In this document: one piece after another, positions 1 to 6,565 of the stretch
Position numbering within the stretch: the first letter of the stretch is position 1
How the letters are laid out: each line of letters opens with the position of its first letter
Assembly: GCA_030145965.1 (NCBI GenBank)
Contig: JASKZT010000009.1
Span: 1-6,649, forward strand
From: Ornithinimicrobium sp.
Lineage (GTDB): Bacteria > Actinomycetota > Actinomycetes > Actinomycetales > Dermatophilaceae
Length of the DNA: 6,649 bases
Reading direction: 5' to 3'
Translations under genes and position numbers: made by a program
The notes under the pieces: model-generated
The model's input: the letters and a program-made list of their open reading frames with translations, nothing else
Told to the model about the DNA's origin: nothing
Databases searched by the model: none

Positions 1-2
1 GG

Positions 3-308
3 GAGGTCGACTGGGCCGCGGTCGACCCGGAGGTCGTCGACGTCGTCCTCGCCGACGAGCTGCTCACCCCCGACTCCTCCCGCTTCTGGCGGGCGAGCGC
101 GTGGGAGCCCGGTCACCCCCAGACCTCCTACGACAAGCAGGTCGTCCGCGACTGGCTGACCTCCCCGGCGAGCGGCTGGGACAGGGCCTCGGACACACCT
201 CCTCCCCCGTTGCCGGTCGATGTGGTCGAGCTGGCCCGCGCCCGCTACGTCGAGGCCTACGAGAACCTCACCGGACAGCCGTTCAGCGGCACCACCCCGA
301 CCGTCTAG
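3..308 (+). CDS. purC: SAICAR synthase (phosphoribosylaminoimidazole-succinocarboxamide synthase), C-terminal part only
   Basis: The last 101 residues of a protein whose start lies left of the window. SAICAR synthase joins aspartate to CAIR using ATP, in the cytoplasm, as a step of de novo purine synthesis. The family signature [10 protein letters not shown] is visible at about residues 20-29 of the fragment, followed by the WEPG and [11 protein letters not shown] segments and the typical C-terminal helix [14 protein letters not shown]. The reading frame is clean to the TAG at 306-308. The stretch just before the signature ([14 protein letters not shown]) is less typical than the usual acidic/glycine strand, but it lies at the edge and cannot be judged well. 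The next gene, purL, begins 10 bases after the stop, which supports a purine operon. Identity is secure from the motifs; whether the missing N-terminal part is intact cannot be seen. Confidence 0.93.
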   Translation, partial: EVDWAAVDPEVVDVVLADELLTPDSSRFWRASAWEPGHPQTSYDKQVVRDWLTSPASGWDRASDTPPPPLPVDVVELARARYVEAYENLTGQPFSGTTPTV

Positions 309-318
309 GAGCCGCCCG
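306..318 (+). promoter_or_regulatory. Ribosome binding site of purL, overlapping the purC stop codon
   Basis: The sequence AGGAG at 307-311 is a strong Shine-Dalgarno match with a 7-base spacer to the ATG at 319. Its first two bases are the last two of the purC TAG stop, so a ribosome ending purC covers the purL start region. This site decides the purL start: the same frame stays open upstream to an ATG at 220, but that start would lie deep inside purC and would add 33 residues foreign to the family. Confidence 0.8.
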
Positions 319-3300
319 ATGGCCGCGCACGACTACTGGCTGACCACCTTCGCCGGAGGGTCCGCCCTCTCCGACTTCCGGACCCGGGCGCTGCTGCGCC
401 GGCTGCGGTCCGCCGTGCCGCGGGTGAGCGGGCTGACGGCGCGGCACGCGCACTGGGTCGCGGCGCAGGAGGAGCCCGCCGCCGCCGCGCTGGAGCAGCT
501 CGGGGCGATCCTCACCTACGGCGAGCCCTGGGCAGGCGCTGAGGGCGACGCGCTCGTGGTGGTCGCGCCGCGCCTCGGCACGATCTCGCCGTGGGCGAGC
601 AAGGCCACCGACATCGTCCACAGCTGCGGCCTGGAGGTGCACCGGGTCGAGCGGGTGACCGAGCACCACCTGAGCCTGGAGGGGTCGGCCCTCACCGAGG
701 AGGAGTGGGTCCGCTGCGCGGCCGTGCTGCACGACCGGATGACCGAGACCGCGCTCCCCGCGCGGGAGGCGGCCGCCGCCCTCTTCGCCGAGCGCGAGCC
801 GGCGCCGATGCAGCGTGTGGACGTGCTCGGCCGCGGCCGGCAGGCCCTGGAGGAGGCCGACCGGGCCTGGGGCCTGGCGCTGGCCCCCGACGAGGTCGAC
901 TACCTCGTCGACGCCTTCACCGACCTGGGGCGCAACCCCACCGACGTCGAGCTGACGATGTTCGCGCAGGCCAACTCCGAGCACTGCCGGCACAAGATCT
1001 TCAACGCCGACTACGTCATCGACGGCCAGCCCCAGCCGCGGTCCCTCTTCGCGATGATCCGCCACACCGAGGAGCTCCACCCCGAGGGCACCGTCGTCGC
1101 CTACAAGGACAACGCCTCGGTCATGGAGGGCGGCCGGGTCACCCGGTGGACGCCGGAGGGGCGGGCCGGCGACGGCGGCGCGGTCGACCTCGGCGGGCCG
1201 AGCCGCTACGCCGGGCGCGAGGAGGACGTCCACGTCCTCATGAAGGTCGAGACGCACAACCACCCGACCGCGATCTCGCCGTTCGCCGGCGCGGCGACGG
1301 GCGCCGGCGGGGAGATCCGCGACGAGGGCGCCACCGGGCGCGGCAGCGCCCCCAAGGCGGGCCTGACCGGTTTCGTCGTGTCCAACCTGCACCTGCCGGG
1401 GACGGCCGAGCCCTGGGAGGCCGAGGAGCAGGCCCGGCCCGGTCACCTCGCCAGCCCGCTCGACATCATGCTCGAGGGGCCGATCGGCGCGGCCGCCTTC
1501 AACAACGAGTTCGGCCGGCCGGGACTGGGCGGGTTCTTCCGCGTCTACGAGCAGACGGTCGACGGCGTGCGGCGCGGCTACCACAAGCCGGTCATGAGCG
1601 CAGGCGGCCTCGGGTCGATCAGCGCCGGGCAGACCGAGAAGGTGCTCTTCCCCGCCGGGACCCTGCTCGTCCAGATCGGCGGCCCCGGCATGCGGATCGG
1701 CATGGGCGGCGGCGCGGCGAGCTCGATGGCCTCCGGCGTCAACGCGGCCGAGCTGGACTTCGACTCCGTGCAGCGCGGCAACCCCGAGATGCAGCGCCGC
1801 GCGCAGGAGGTCATCAGCCACTGCGCCTCCCTCGGGACGGACAACCCCGTCCTGGCCGTCCACGACGTCGGCGCGGGCGGGCTGTCCAACGCCTTCCCCG
1901 AGCTCGTCCACGACGCCGGCCTGGGCGCCCGCTTCGACCTGTCCTCGGTGCCGCTGGAGGAGTCGGGGCTCTCCCCCAAGGAGATCTGGTCCAACGAGAG
2001 CCAGGAGCGCTACGTCCTGGCGGTCGCGCCCGACGCTCTGCCCACCTTCGTCGCGCTGTGCGAGCGCGAGCGCTGCCCGTGGTCGGTCGTGGGCGTCGCC
2101 CGCGACGACGCCCGGCTGGTGCTCGCCGACGACGCGGCGCCGGAGCAGGACGTCGCCGTCGACATGCCGATGGAGGTGCTGCTGGGCAAGCCCCCCCGGA
2201 TGACCCGCGACGCCCGGCGGGTGACCCGCACCACCCCCGAGCTCGACCTGGGAGCCCTGGACGCGCGGGAGGTGCGCGAGACCGCCTACGCCGTCCTGCG
2301 CCATCCCACCGTGGCCTCCAAGCGCTTCCTCGTGACGATCGCCGACCGCACCGTCGGCGGTCTCACCCACCGCGACCAGATGGTCGGCCCCTGGCAGGTG
2401 CCGGTCGCCGACGTCGCGGTCACCCTGTCCGACCACGTCGGCCTGGCCGGCCAGGCGATGGCCAGCGGCGAGCGGACCCCGCTGGCCGCGGTCGACGGCC
2501 CGGCCTCCGGGCGGATGGCGGTCGGCGAGGCGCTGACCAACCTGCTCGCCGCACCGGTCACCCTCTCCGGCGTCAAGCTGTCGTGCAACTGGATGGCCGC
2601 CGCCGGCGAGGACGGCGAGGACGCCGCGCTCTACGACACCGTCCACGCCGTCGCGATGGAGCTGTGCCCCGCGCTGGGCATCTCCGTGCCGGTGGGCAAG
2701 GACTCGCTGTCGATGCGCACCACGTGGACCGACGAGGACGGCACGGCGCGTCAGGTGGTCTCGCCGGTGTCGCTCGTCGTCTCCGCCTTCGCCTCGCTGC
2801 CGGACGTGCGGGGCACGTGGACGCCGCAGCTGCTCGACGGCTCCGCGCTCGTGCTCGTCGACCTGGGCGCGGGCCGCGACCGGCTCGGCGGCTCGGTGAC
2901 CGGCCTCGTCCGCGGCGGGTTCGGCGGGGCCGTGCCCGACCTCGACGACCCGCAGCGCCTGCTCGACCTGGCCGCGGCGCTCGGCGAGCTGCGCGGGTCG
3001 GGCCTCGTCACGGCCTACCACGACCGCTCCGACGGCGGCCTGTGGGCGGCGGCCTGCGAGATGGCCTTCGCCGGGGGGACCGGGGTCCGGCTCGAGGTCG
3101 GCTCCCTGCCCGCGCTGCTGACCGAGGAGCTCGGCGTCGTCCTCGGCGTCCCCGCGGACGCCGCCGACGAGGTCCTGGAGGTGCTCGCCCGGCACGGGCT
3201 GGGCGGCCTGGCCCGCGTCGTCGGCCGCACCGCGCCCGACCGCGGGGTACGGGTCTCGGTCGCGGGCCAGACGGTGCTCGAGGAGAGCCTGCGCGACCTG

Positions 3301-4239
3301 GCCCAGGCCTGGGACGAGGTCTCCTGGCGGATCAGCGCGCTGCGCGACAACCCCGCCTGCGCCGACGAGGAGCACGCCGCCGTGGGTGCCGAAGGGGACC
3401 CGGGGCTGCACGTCGCGCCGACCTTCGACCCGCGCGAGGACGTCTCCGCGCCCTACCTCAACCTCGGCGCCCGACCCACCGTCGCCATCCTGCGCGAGCA
3501 GGGGGTCAACTCCCACGTGGAGACCGCCTTCGCGTTCGACCGGGCGGGCTTCGACACCTACGACGTCCACATGACCGACCTGCAGGCCGGGCGCTTCGAC
3601 CTGGCCGACGCCGGGGTCGTGGGGCTCGTCGCCTGCGGCGGCTTCTCCTACGGCGACACCCTCGGCGCGGGCGAGGGCTGGGCCCGCTCGGTGCGCTTCA
3701 ACCCGCGCCTGCTGGAGGCCTTCACCGGCTTCTTCGCCCGCCCCGACACCTTCGGGCTGGGGATCTGCAACGGCTGCCAGATGTTCGCCGCGCTGGCCGA
3801 CATCGTGCCGGGCGCCCAGGCGTGGCCGCGCTTCACGCGCAACCGGAGCGAGCAGTACGAGGCCCGCCTCTCGATGGTGGAGGTCACCGAGAGCCCGTCG
3901 ATCATGTTCCGCGGGATGGCCGGCTCGCGGCTGCCCGTCGCGGTCGCGCACGGCGAGGGCTTCGCCGACTTCTCCGCCCGGGGCGACGAGCGGGCCGTGC
4001 TCGCGGCCGCGCGGTACGTGGACGGGACGGGTGCGCCGACCACGGCCTACCCCCTCAACCCCAACGGCTCGCCGGGCGGGCTCACCGCGGTGACCACCCC
4101 CGACGGCCGGTTCACCGCGATGATGCCCCACCCGGAGCGGGTGCAGCGCAATGTGCAGATGTCCTGGACCGACGGGCCGCTCGACGAGCCCGGCCCGTGG
4201 CTGCGGATGTTCCGCAACGCACGGGTCTGGGTGGGCTGA
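319..4239 (+). CDS. purL: Phosphoribosylformylglycinamidine (FGAM) synthase, single-chain large form
   Basis: A protein of 1306 residues that converts FGAR, glutamine and ATP to FGAM in de novo purine synthesis, in the cytoplasm. The length is close to the one-chain enterobacterial enzyme (about 1295). Domains in order: a PurS-like N-terminal region (about 1-150); a linker; a first synthetase half with NSEHCRHK at 219-226, METHNHPT-like VETHNHPT at 310-317 and [11 protein letters not shown] at 514-524; a second half with [10 protein letters not shown] around 791-800 and YHDRSDGG at 900-907; and a C-terminal class I glutamine amidotransferase domain from about 1053. The glutaminase triad is complete: Cys1150 in GICNGCQM, and His1271 and Glu1273 in MMPHPERV. 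The oxyanion-region motif [16 protein letters not shown] is present. The start is chosen for its AGGAG site 7 bases upstream and because MAAHDYW begins the conserved protein. It follows purC at 10 bases. The oddity is its one-chain form in an apparently actinobacterial genome. No frameshift or missing catalytic residue is seen. Confidence 0.97.
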   Translation: MAAHDYWLTTFAGGSALSDFRTRALLRRLRSAVPRVSGLTARHAHWVAAQEEPAAAALEQLGAILTYGEPWAGAEGDALVVVAPRLGTISPWASKATDIVHSCGLEVHRVERVTEHHLSLEGSALTEEEWVRCAAVLHDRMTETALPAREAAAALFAEREPAPMQRVDVLGRGRQALEEADRAWGLALAPDEVDYLVDAFTDLGRNPTDVELTMFAQANSEHCRHKIFNADYVIDGQPQPRSLFAMIRHTEELHPEGTVVAYKDNASVMEGGRVTRWTPEGRAGDGGAVDLGGPSRYAGREEDVHVLMKVETHNHPTAISPFAGAATGAGGEIRDEGATGRGSAPKAGLTGFVVSNLHLPGTAEPWEAEEQARPGHLASPLDIMLEGPIGAAAFNNEFGRPGLGGFFRVYEQTVDGVRRGYHKPVMSAGGLGSISAGQTEKVLFPAGTLLVQIGGPGMRIGMGGGAASSMASGVNAAELDFDSVQRGNPEMQRRAQEVISHCASLGTDNPVLAVHDVGAGGLSNAFPELVHDAGLGARFDLSSVPLEESGLSPKEIWSNESQERYVLAVAPDALPTFVALCERERCPWSVVGVARDDARLVLADDAAPEQDVAVDMPMEVLLGKPPRMTRDARRVTRTTPELDLGALDAREVRETAYAVLRHPTVASKRFLVTIADRTVGGLTHRDQMVGPWQVPVADVAVTLSDHVGLAGQAMASGERTPLAAVDGPASGRMAVGEALTNLLAAPVTLSGVKLSCNWMAAAGEDGEDAALYDTVHAVAMELCPALGISVPVGKDSLSMRTTWTDEDGTARQVVSPVSLVVSAFASLPDVRGTWTPQLLDGSALVLVDLGAGRDRLGGSVTGLVRGGFGGAVPDLDDPQRLLDLAAALGELRGSGLVTAYHDRSDGGLWAAACEMAFAGGTGVRLEVGSLPALLTEELGVVLGVPADAADEVLEVLARHGLGGLARVVGRTAPDRGVRVSVAGQTVLEESLRDLAQAWDEVSWRISALRDNPACADEEHAAVGAEGDPGLHVAPTFDPREDVSAPYLNLGARPTVAILREQGVNSHVETAFAFDRAGFDTYDVHMTDLQAGRFDLADAGVVGLVACGGFSYGDTLGAGEGWARSVRFNPRLLEAFTGFFARPDTFGLGICNGCQMFAALADIVPGAQAWPRFTRNRSEQYEARLSMVEVTESPSIMFRGMAGSRLPVAVAHGEGFADFSARGDERAVLAAARYVDGTGAPTTAYPLNPNGSPGGLTAVTTPDGRFTAMMPHPERVQRNVQMSWTDGPLDEPGPWLRMFRNARVWVG

Positions 4240-4247
4240 GCGCGGTC

Positions 4248-4270
4248 GGCGCGGGGGTCAGCCCCCGGCC
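4248..4270. terminator. Possible two-way terminator hairpin between convergent purL and VOC gene
   Basis: CGGGGG at 4252-4257 pairs with CCCCCG at 4262-4267 around a 4-base loop. With one bulged G at 4251 the stem extends by GGC (4248-4250) pairing with GCC (4268-4270). The hairpin lies 9 bases after the purL stop and spans the stop codon of the opposing VOC gene. No T-rich tract follows on either strand, so it is not a canonical intrinsic terminator. Such T-less hairpins at convergent gene ends are common in high-GC genomes, but G/C inverted pairs also arise by chance at this composition. Confidence 0.35.
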
Positions 4271-4695
4271 GCCCAGGCGTCGAGGGCGGCCTGGACCTCC
4301 TCGTCGGACAGGCTGACCGGCGTGCCGACGATCCACTGGTGGCCGAAGGGGTCGCGGAAGCGGCCCTGCCGCGAGCCGTAGGGCTGGTCGGCGACCTCGA
4401 ACACGGTGCGGGCGCCGCGCTCCAGGGCCCTGGCCGCGACCGCGTCGGGGTCGTCGCAGACGACGTCGAGGACGACCCCCGCCACCCCCTCGGGCCCGCC
4501 CGGGGCGGGGTCGTGCTCGTCGGCGTCCTTGACCTGCAGCACGTCGCCGCCCGGGAGCTCGAGCTCGGCGAGGACGACGGCCGCGCCCATCGTCCACCGG
4601 TGCAGGACCGTGGCGCCGAGCACCTCGGCGTACCAGTCGGTCGCCGCGGAGGCGTCCTGCACGACGAGCTTGGGGCGCAGCGCCAGGCCGCTCAC
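4258..4695 (-). CDS. VOC-family (glyoxalase/PhnB-like) protein, last gene of the four-gene operon
   Basis: A 145-residue protein with the two-repeat βαβββ pattern of the vicinal oxygen chelate superfamily. The first module begins LRPKLVVQDASAATDWYAEVLGA (residues 6-28, written here as a pattern: strand, D, helix, WY, LG). The second carries GVVLDVVCDDPDAVAARALE (73-92) and YGSRQGRFRDPFGHQW (106-121), which closely resembles PhnB-like family members. The usual metal ligands (His/Glu in the first strand of each module and a terminal Glu) are not evident, so a metal-dependent enzyme activity cannot be claimed; substrate binding or a resistance role is equally possible. The start is taken as GTG at 4695-4693 because its GTGA overlaps the stop of the upstream DUF1801 gene, indicating coupled translation. 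An in-frame start at 4785 would lie 90 bases inside that gene and adds an arginine/alanine-rich tail of out-of-frame character. The substrate is unknown. Confidence 0.88.
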   Translation of the reverse strand: MSGLALRPKLVVQDASAATDWYAEVLGATVLHRWTMGAAVVLAELELPGGDVLQVKDADEHDPAPGGPEGVAGVVLDVVCDDPDAVAARALERGARTVFEVADQPYGSRQGRFRDPFGHQWIVGTPVSLSDEEVQAALDAWAAGG

Positions 4696-5120
4696 GACGC
4701 CGCCCCGACCGCGCGGCGCACGAGCTCGCGCAGCGTCTGCTCGTGCTCGTCGCTCAGGGCCGTGAGCGCCCACGCCGTCGGCCACATGGACCCCTGGTCG
4801 AGGTGCGCGGCGTCGTTGAACCCGAGGGTGGAGTAGCGGGCGTCGAAGGTGGAGGCGCCCTGGAAGAAGAGGACGACCTTGCCGTCGTCGGCCCAGGCGG
4901 GCATGCCGTACCAGGTCTTGGCGGTCAGGTGCGGCGCCTCGTCGGTGACGATGTCGTGGACCTGCCGAGCCATCCGGCCCTCGTCCTCGGGCAGCTCGGC
5001 GATGCTCGCGAGCAGCGCCTGCTCGAGCTTCTCCTTCTTCTGGCTCGCCCTCAGCTCGGCCGCACGCTCCTTGACGGCCTTCTTCTCCGCGGCGGACAGG
5101 CCCGTGCCCTTCGTGGCCAT
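4692..5120 (-). CDS. DUF1801 (YdhG-like) domain protein
   Basis: A 142-residue protein, probably cytoplasmic with no signal or membrane segment. Residues 9-37 form a charged, lysine/glutamate-rich helix (KKAVKERAAELRASQKK). The DUF1801 core follows: TWYGMPAWADDGKVVLFFQ at 69-87, ARYSTLGFNDAAHL at 94-107 and GSMWPTAWALTAL at 110-122. This matches small actinobacterial proteins that I know as DUF1801; family members with structures resemble a frataxin-like fold and one has been called an iron chaperone, but no function is established for this subtype. The start ATG at 5120-5118 has GAGGGGG five bases upstream, overlapping the stop of the preceding VOC gene. The 3' end overlaps the next VOC gene by four bases. 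The tight packing suggests that it acts with the VOC proteins, but the role is unknown. Confidence 0.9.
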   Translation of the reverse strand: MATKGTGLSAAEKKAVKERAAELRASQKKEKLEQALLASIAELPEDEGRMARQVHDIVTDEAPHLTAKTWYGMPAWADDGKVVLFFQGASTFDARYSTLGFNDAAHLDQGSMWPTAWALTALSDEHEQTLRELVRRAVGAAS

Positions 5121-5132
5121 CGTCGCCCCCTC
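5121..5132 (-). promoter_or_regulatory. Ribosome binding site of the DUF1801 gene, overlapping the upstream stop codon
   Basis: Read on the minus strand, GAGGGGG occupies 5132-5126 with a 5-base spacer to the ATG at 5120. Its first two bases are the end of the TGA stop of the upstream VOC gene. It supports the ATG start and tight translational linkage of the two genes. Confidence 0.7.
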
Positions 5133-5547
5133 AGGCCTGCTGGACGCGGACGGAGTTGCCGGCGGGGTCGCGCACGGCGAAGTCGCGGGCGCCCCAGTCC
5201 TGGTCCATGGGCTCCTGCATGACCTCGGCGCCGCTGGCCTGGACCCGCTCGAAGGCCGCGTCGAGGTCGGTCGTGGCCAGGTTGATCCCGGCGAAGGTGC
5301 CCTTGGCCATCATCTCGGTGATGACCGCGCGCTCGTCCTCGGTGATGCCGGGGTCCACCGCCGGCGGGTGCAGCACGATGGAGGTGCCCGGCTGGCCGGG
5401 CGGGCCGACGGTGACCCAGCGCATGGTGCCGGACCCCACGTCGCCGCGGACGTCGAAGCCGAGCACGTCACGGTAGAACGCCAGCGACGCCTCGGGGTCG
5501 TCGGTGGGCAGGAAGCTGGAGGAGATCGTGATGTCCATGCCCTTCAC
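5131..5547 (-). CDS. VOC-family (glyoxalase/bleomycin-resistance-like) protein, second gene of operon
   Basis: A 138-residue protein with a clear VOC pattern: SSFLPTDDPEASLAFYRDVL (10-29) gives the first strand and helix, followed by MRWVTVGPPGQPGTSIVLHPP (42-62). Then come GINLATTDLDAAFERVQASG (87-106), GAEVMQEPMDQDWGARDFAV (106-125) and RDPAGNSVRVQQ (126-137). The final strand ends in QQ where many metal-dependent relatives have a glutamate, so enzymatic activity is uncertain. The start is chosen as GTG at 5547-5545: GACGAGG lies 8 bases upstream, and the GTGA overlaps the stop of the AraC gene. ATG at 5538, three codons on, is the alternative; it begins the conserved sequence MDITI but its nearest purine-rich stretch is only one base away. 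VOC proteins include glyoxalases, dioxygenases and antibiotic-binding proteins; the substrate here is unknown. It shows little resemblance to the VOC protein at the operon's end, so the two are not a recent duplication. Confidence 0.9.
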   Translation of the reverse strand: MKGMDITISSSFLPTDDPEASLAFYRDVLGFDVRGDVGSGTMRWVTVGPPGQPGTSIVLHPPAVDPGITEDERAVITEMMAKGTFAGINLATTDLDAAFERVQASGAEVMQEPMDQDWGARDFAVRDPAGNSVRVQQA

Positions 5548-5987
5548 GGTAGGGGCCTCGTCGGCAGGGGCGCTTCTCGATTCCTGATCGGTCTGGTGAC
5601 CCGTCGCGTCACGCACGGCGGGAGGGAGAGCCGCTCGGCGTCGCGCCGGTAGGTGCTCGGCGGGACCCCCACGAGCTCGGAGAACCGGGTGCTGAACGTG
5701 CCCAGGGAGGAGAAGCCGACCGCGAAGCACACCTCGGTCACGCCGAGGTCGCCGCGGCGCAGCAGCGTCATCGCCCGCTCGATGCGGCGGGTCATGAGGT
5801 AGGAGTAGGGCGACTCGCCGTAGGCCTCGCGGAACTGCCGCGACAGGTGACCGGCCGACACGTGCGCCTCGCGGGCGAGCCCTGGCACGTCCAGCGGCCG
5901 GGCGTAGTCGCGGTCGATGCGGTCGCGCACGCGTCGCAGCAGCGCCAGGTCGCGCAGCCGCTGCTCGGTCGAGGTGCGGGTGCCCAT
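5544..5987 (-). CDS. Single-domain AraC-family transcriptional regulator, first gene of operon
   Basis: A 147-residue DNA-binding protein made of the two-helix-turn-helix AraC domain plus a tail, with no N-terminal effector-binding domain. The first HTH is at about 33-54 (LDVPGLAREAHVSAGHLSRQF) and the second at 83-104 (VTEVCFAVGFSSLGTFSTRF). These are followed by the family signature GVPPSTYRR at 107-115. Residues 116-147 form an arginine/proline-rich tail (VTRRVTRPIRNREAPLP). It is first in a minus-strand operon and its stop overlaps the start of a VOC gene (GTGA), so it probably regulates this operon and perhaps the divergent flavin-type gene 56 bases away. ATG at 5987 is preferred because MGTRTSTEQRLRDL resembles the start of related regulators; GAGGG lies only two bases upstream. 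An in-frame GTG at 6005 is a possible alternative. What it senses is unknown. Confidence 0.9.
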   Translation of the reverse strand: MGTRTSTEQRLRDLALLRRVRDRIDRDYARPLDVPGLAREAHVSAGHLSRQFREAYGESPYSYLMTRRIERAMTLLRRGDLGVTEVCFAVGFSSLGTFSTRFSELVGVPPSTYRRDAERLSLPPCVTRRVTRPIRNREAPLPTRPLP

Positions 5988-6043
5988 CACCCTCGATGAT
6001 GCCACCGGCGCGCGATGTCGGTGGGCGGGTCTACGGTCGTGCC
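5988..6043. promoter_or_regulatory. Divergent intergenic region between AraC gene and split-barrel flavin/F420 protein gene
   Basis: Only 56 bases separate the two opposite start codons, so both promoters must lie here or reach into the neighbouring coding sequence. On the minus strand, TAGACC at 6033-6028 is a weak -10-like hexamer that would place a transcript start about 34 bases before the AraC ATG; no good -35 is seen. A regulator bound here could affect both genes. This is inferred from the layout; no clear operator repeat was found. Confidence 0.4.
6032..6037 (+). promoter_or_regulatory. Probable -10 element of a leaderless transcript
   Basis: TACGGT fits the TANNNT -10 pattern of actinobacteria. 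Exactly six bases (6038-6043) separate it from the ATG at 6044, so transcription would begin at the A of the start codon. This spacing is typical of leaderless genes, and no Shine-Dalgarno sequence stands at a suitable distance; the only purine-rich stretch, GGGCGGG, ends 14 bases before the ATG. No convincing -35 hexamer is seen, which is common in such promoters. Confidence 0.5.
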
Positions 6044-6565
6044 ATGGAGACGACGCCGACGTCGAGCCGTCCGACCTTCCCGGAGGGCTACGGCATACCG
6101 GAGACGAGCGAGGGTCTGCTCACCTGGGACCAGGTCGAGCCACGGCTGCGCGAGGCGCAGCACTACTGGATCGCCAGCGTGCGGCCGGACGGGCGACCCC
6201 ACTCGGTGCCGCGGTGGGGCGTGTGGCTGGACGGCCGGTTCTTCTACGACGGCGCCCCGACCACGCGGCACGCCCGCAACGTCGAGGTCAACCCCGCGGT
6301 CACGCTCACGCTGGAGAGCGGCACCGAGGTCGTCATCGTCGAGGGCGACTCGCACGCGACCAGGGCTGACGCCCAGGGCCTGGGCGCCCGGCTCGCGGAC
6401 GCCTTCGGCAAGTACGCCGCGGCCGGGTACACCCCGACCGCCGGCTCCTGGGCCGGGGAGGACGGCGGCGGGCTGCGGGTGGTCACGCCGCACCGGGCGA
6501 TGGCGTGGTTCTCCTTCCCGACCGACTGCACCCGGTTCACCTTCGGCCCGGCCGGGCGGCGATGA
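6044..6565 (+). CDS. Pyridoxamine 5'-phosphate oxidase-like split-barrel (FMN/F420-binding) protein
   Basis: A 173-residue protein of the PPOX-type split β-barrel group. The core runs from about 41 to 101: YWIASVRPDGRPHSVPRWGVWLD (41-63), then FFYDGAPTTRHARNVEVNP (66-84) and VTLTLESGTEVVIVEG (86-101). The pattern 'strand-RPDG-P-H-VP-WG-W' followed by 'R-A-RN---NP-V--' is characteristic. The C-terminal part ends with AWFSFPTDCTRFTF (154-167), a usual closing strand in this subgroup. Members bind FMN, F420 or heme and reduce or bind small molecules; actual pyridoxine metabolism is unlikely for this stand-alone type, and the cofactor cannot be told from sequence by eye. The ATG at 6044 is chosen for its leaderless promoter spacing; starting upstream at 5996 would run through the promoter. 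The gene is divergent from the AraC operon and its stop overlaps the next start (ATGA). Confidence 0.88.
   Translation: METTPTSSRPTFPEGYGIPETSEGLLTWDQVEPRLREAQHYWIASVRPDGRPHSVPRWGVWLDGRFFYDGAPTTRHARNVEVNPAVTLTLESGTEVVIVEGDSHATRADAQGLGARLADAFGKYAAAGYTPTAGSWAGEDGGGLRVVTPHRAMAWFSFPTDCTRFTFGPAGRR

Noticed and set aside
1..60. Repeated GTCGAC/GTCGTCGAC motifs near the left edge
   Set aside because: They fall within purC codons for Val-Asp and Val-Val-Asp and are explained by codon use in GC-rich coding DNA, not by a repeat array or operator.
220..318. Extended N-terminus for PurL beginning at ATG 220
   Set aside because: The extra 33 residues overlap the purC coding end, look like shifted-frame sequence and have no good ribosome binding site; ATG 319 has AGGAG at 7 bases and begins the conserved protein.
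283..4131. A very long open frame (over 1200 codons) on the minus strand opposite purL
   Set aside because: It is a shadow of purL caused by high GC and scarce stop codons. Its translation is low-complexity, rich in Arg, Gly, Ala, Val and His with no recognisable domain, while the opposing frame encodes an intact PurL.
591..4316. A second long plus-strand frame overlapping purL
   Set aside because: Its translation is dominated by Arg, Pro and Gly repeats, as expected of a shifted frame in high-GC coding DNA. It shows no domain and runs past the purL stop by chance.
4696..4785. Extended N-terminus for the last VOC protein
   Set aside because: It would overlap the DUF1801 gene by about 90 bases with Arg/Ala-rich sequence; the GTGA overlap at 4695-4692 gives a natural start.
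4849..5652. Plus-strand open frame across the DUF1801 and VOC genes
   Set aside because: It is antisense to well-recognised genes, and its translation (Val/Gly/Asp/His-rich) shows no domain.
5548..5730. Extended N-terminus for the VOC protein at 5131-5547
   Set aside because: It would lie inside the AraC coding sequence in another frame and reads as Arg/Pro/Ala-rich noise; conserved VOC sequence begins only at MDITI.
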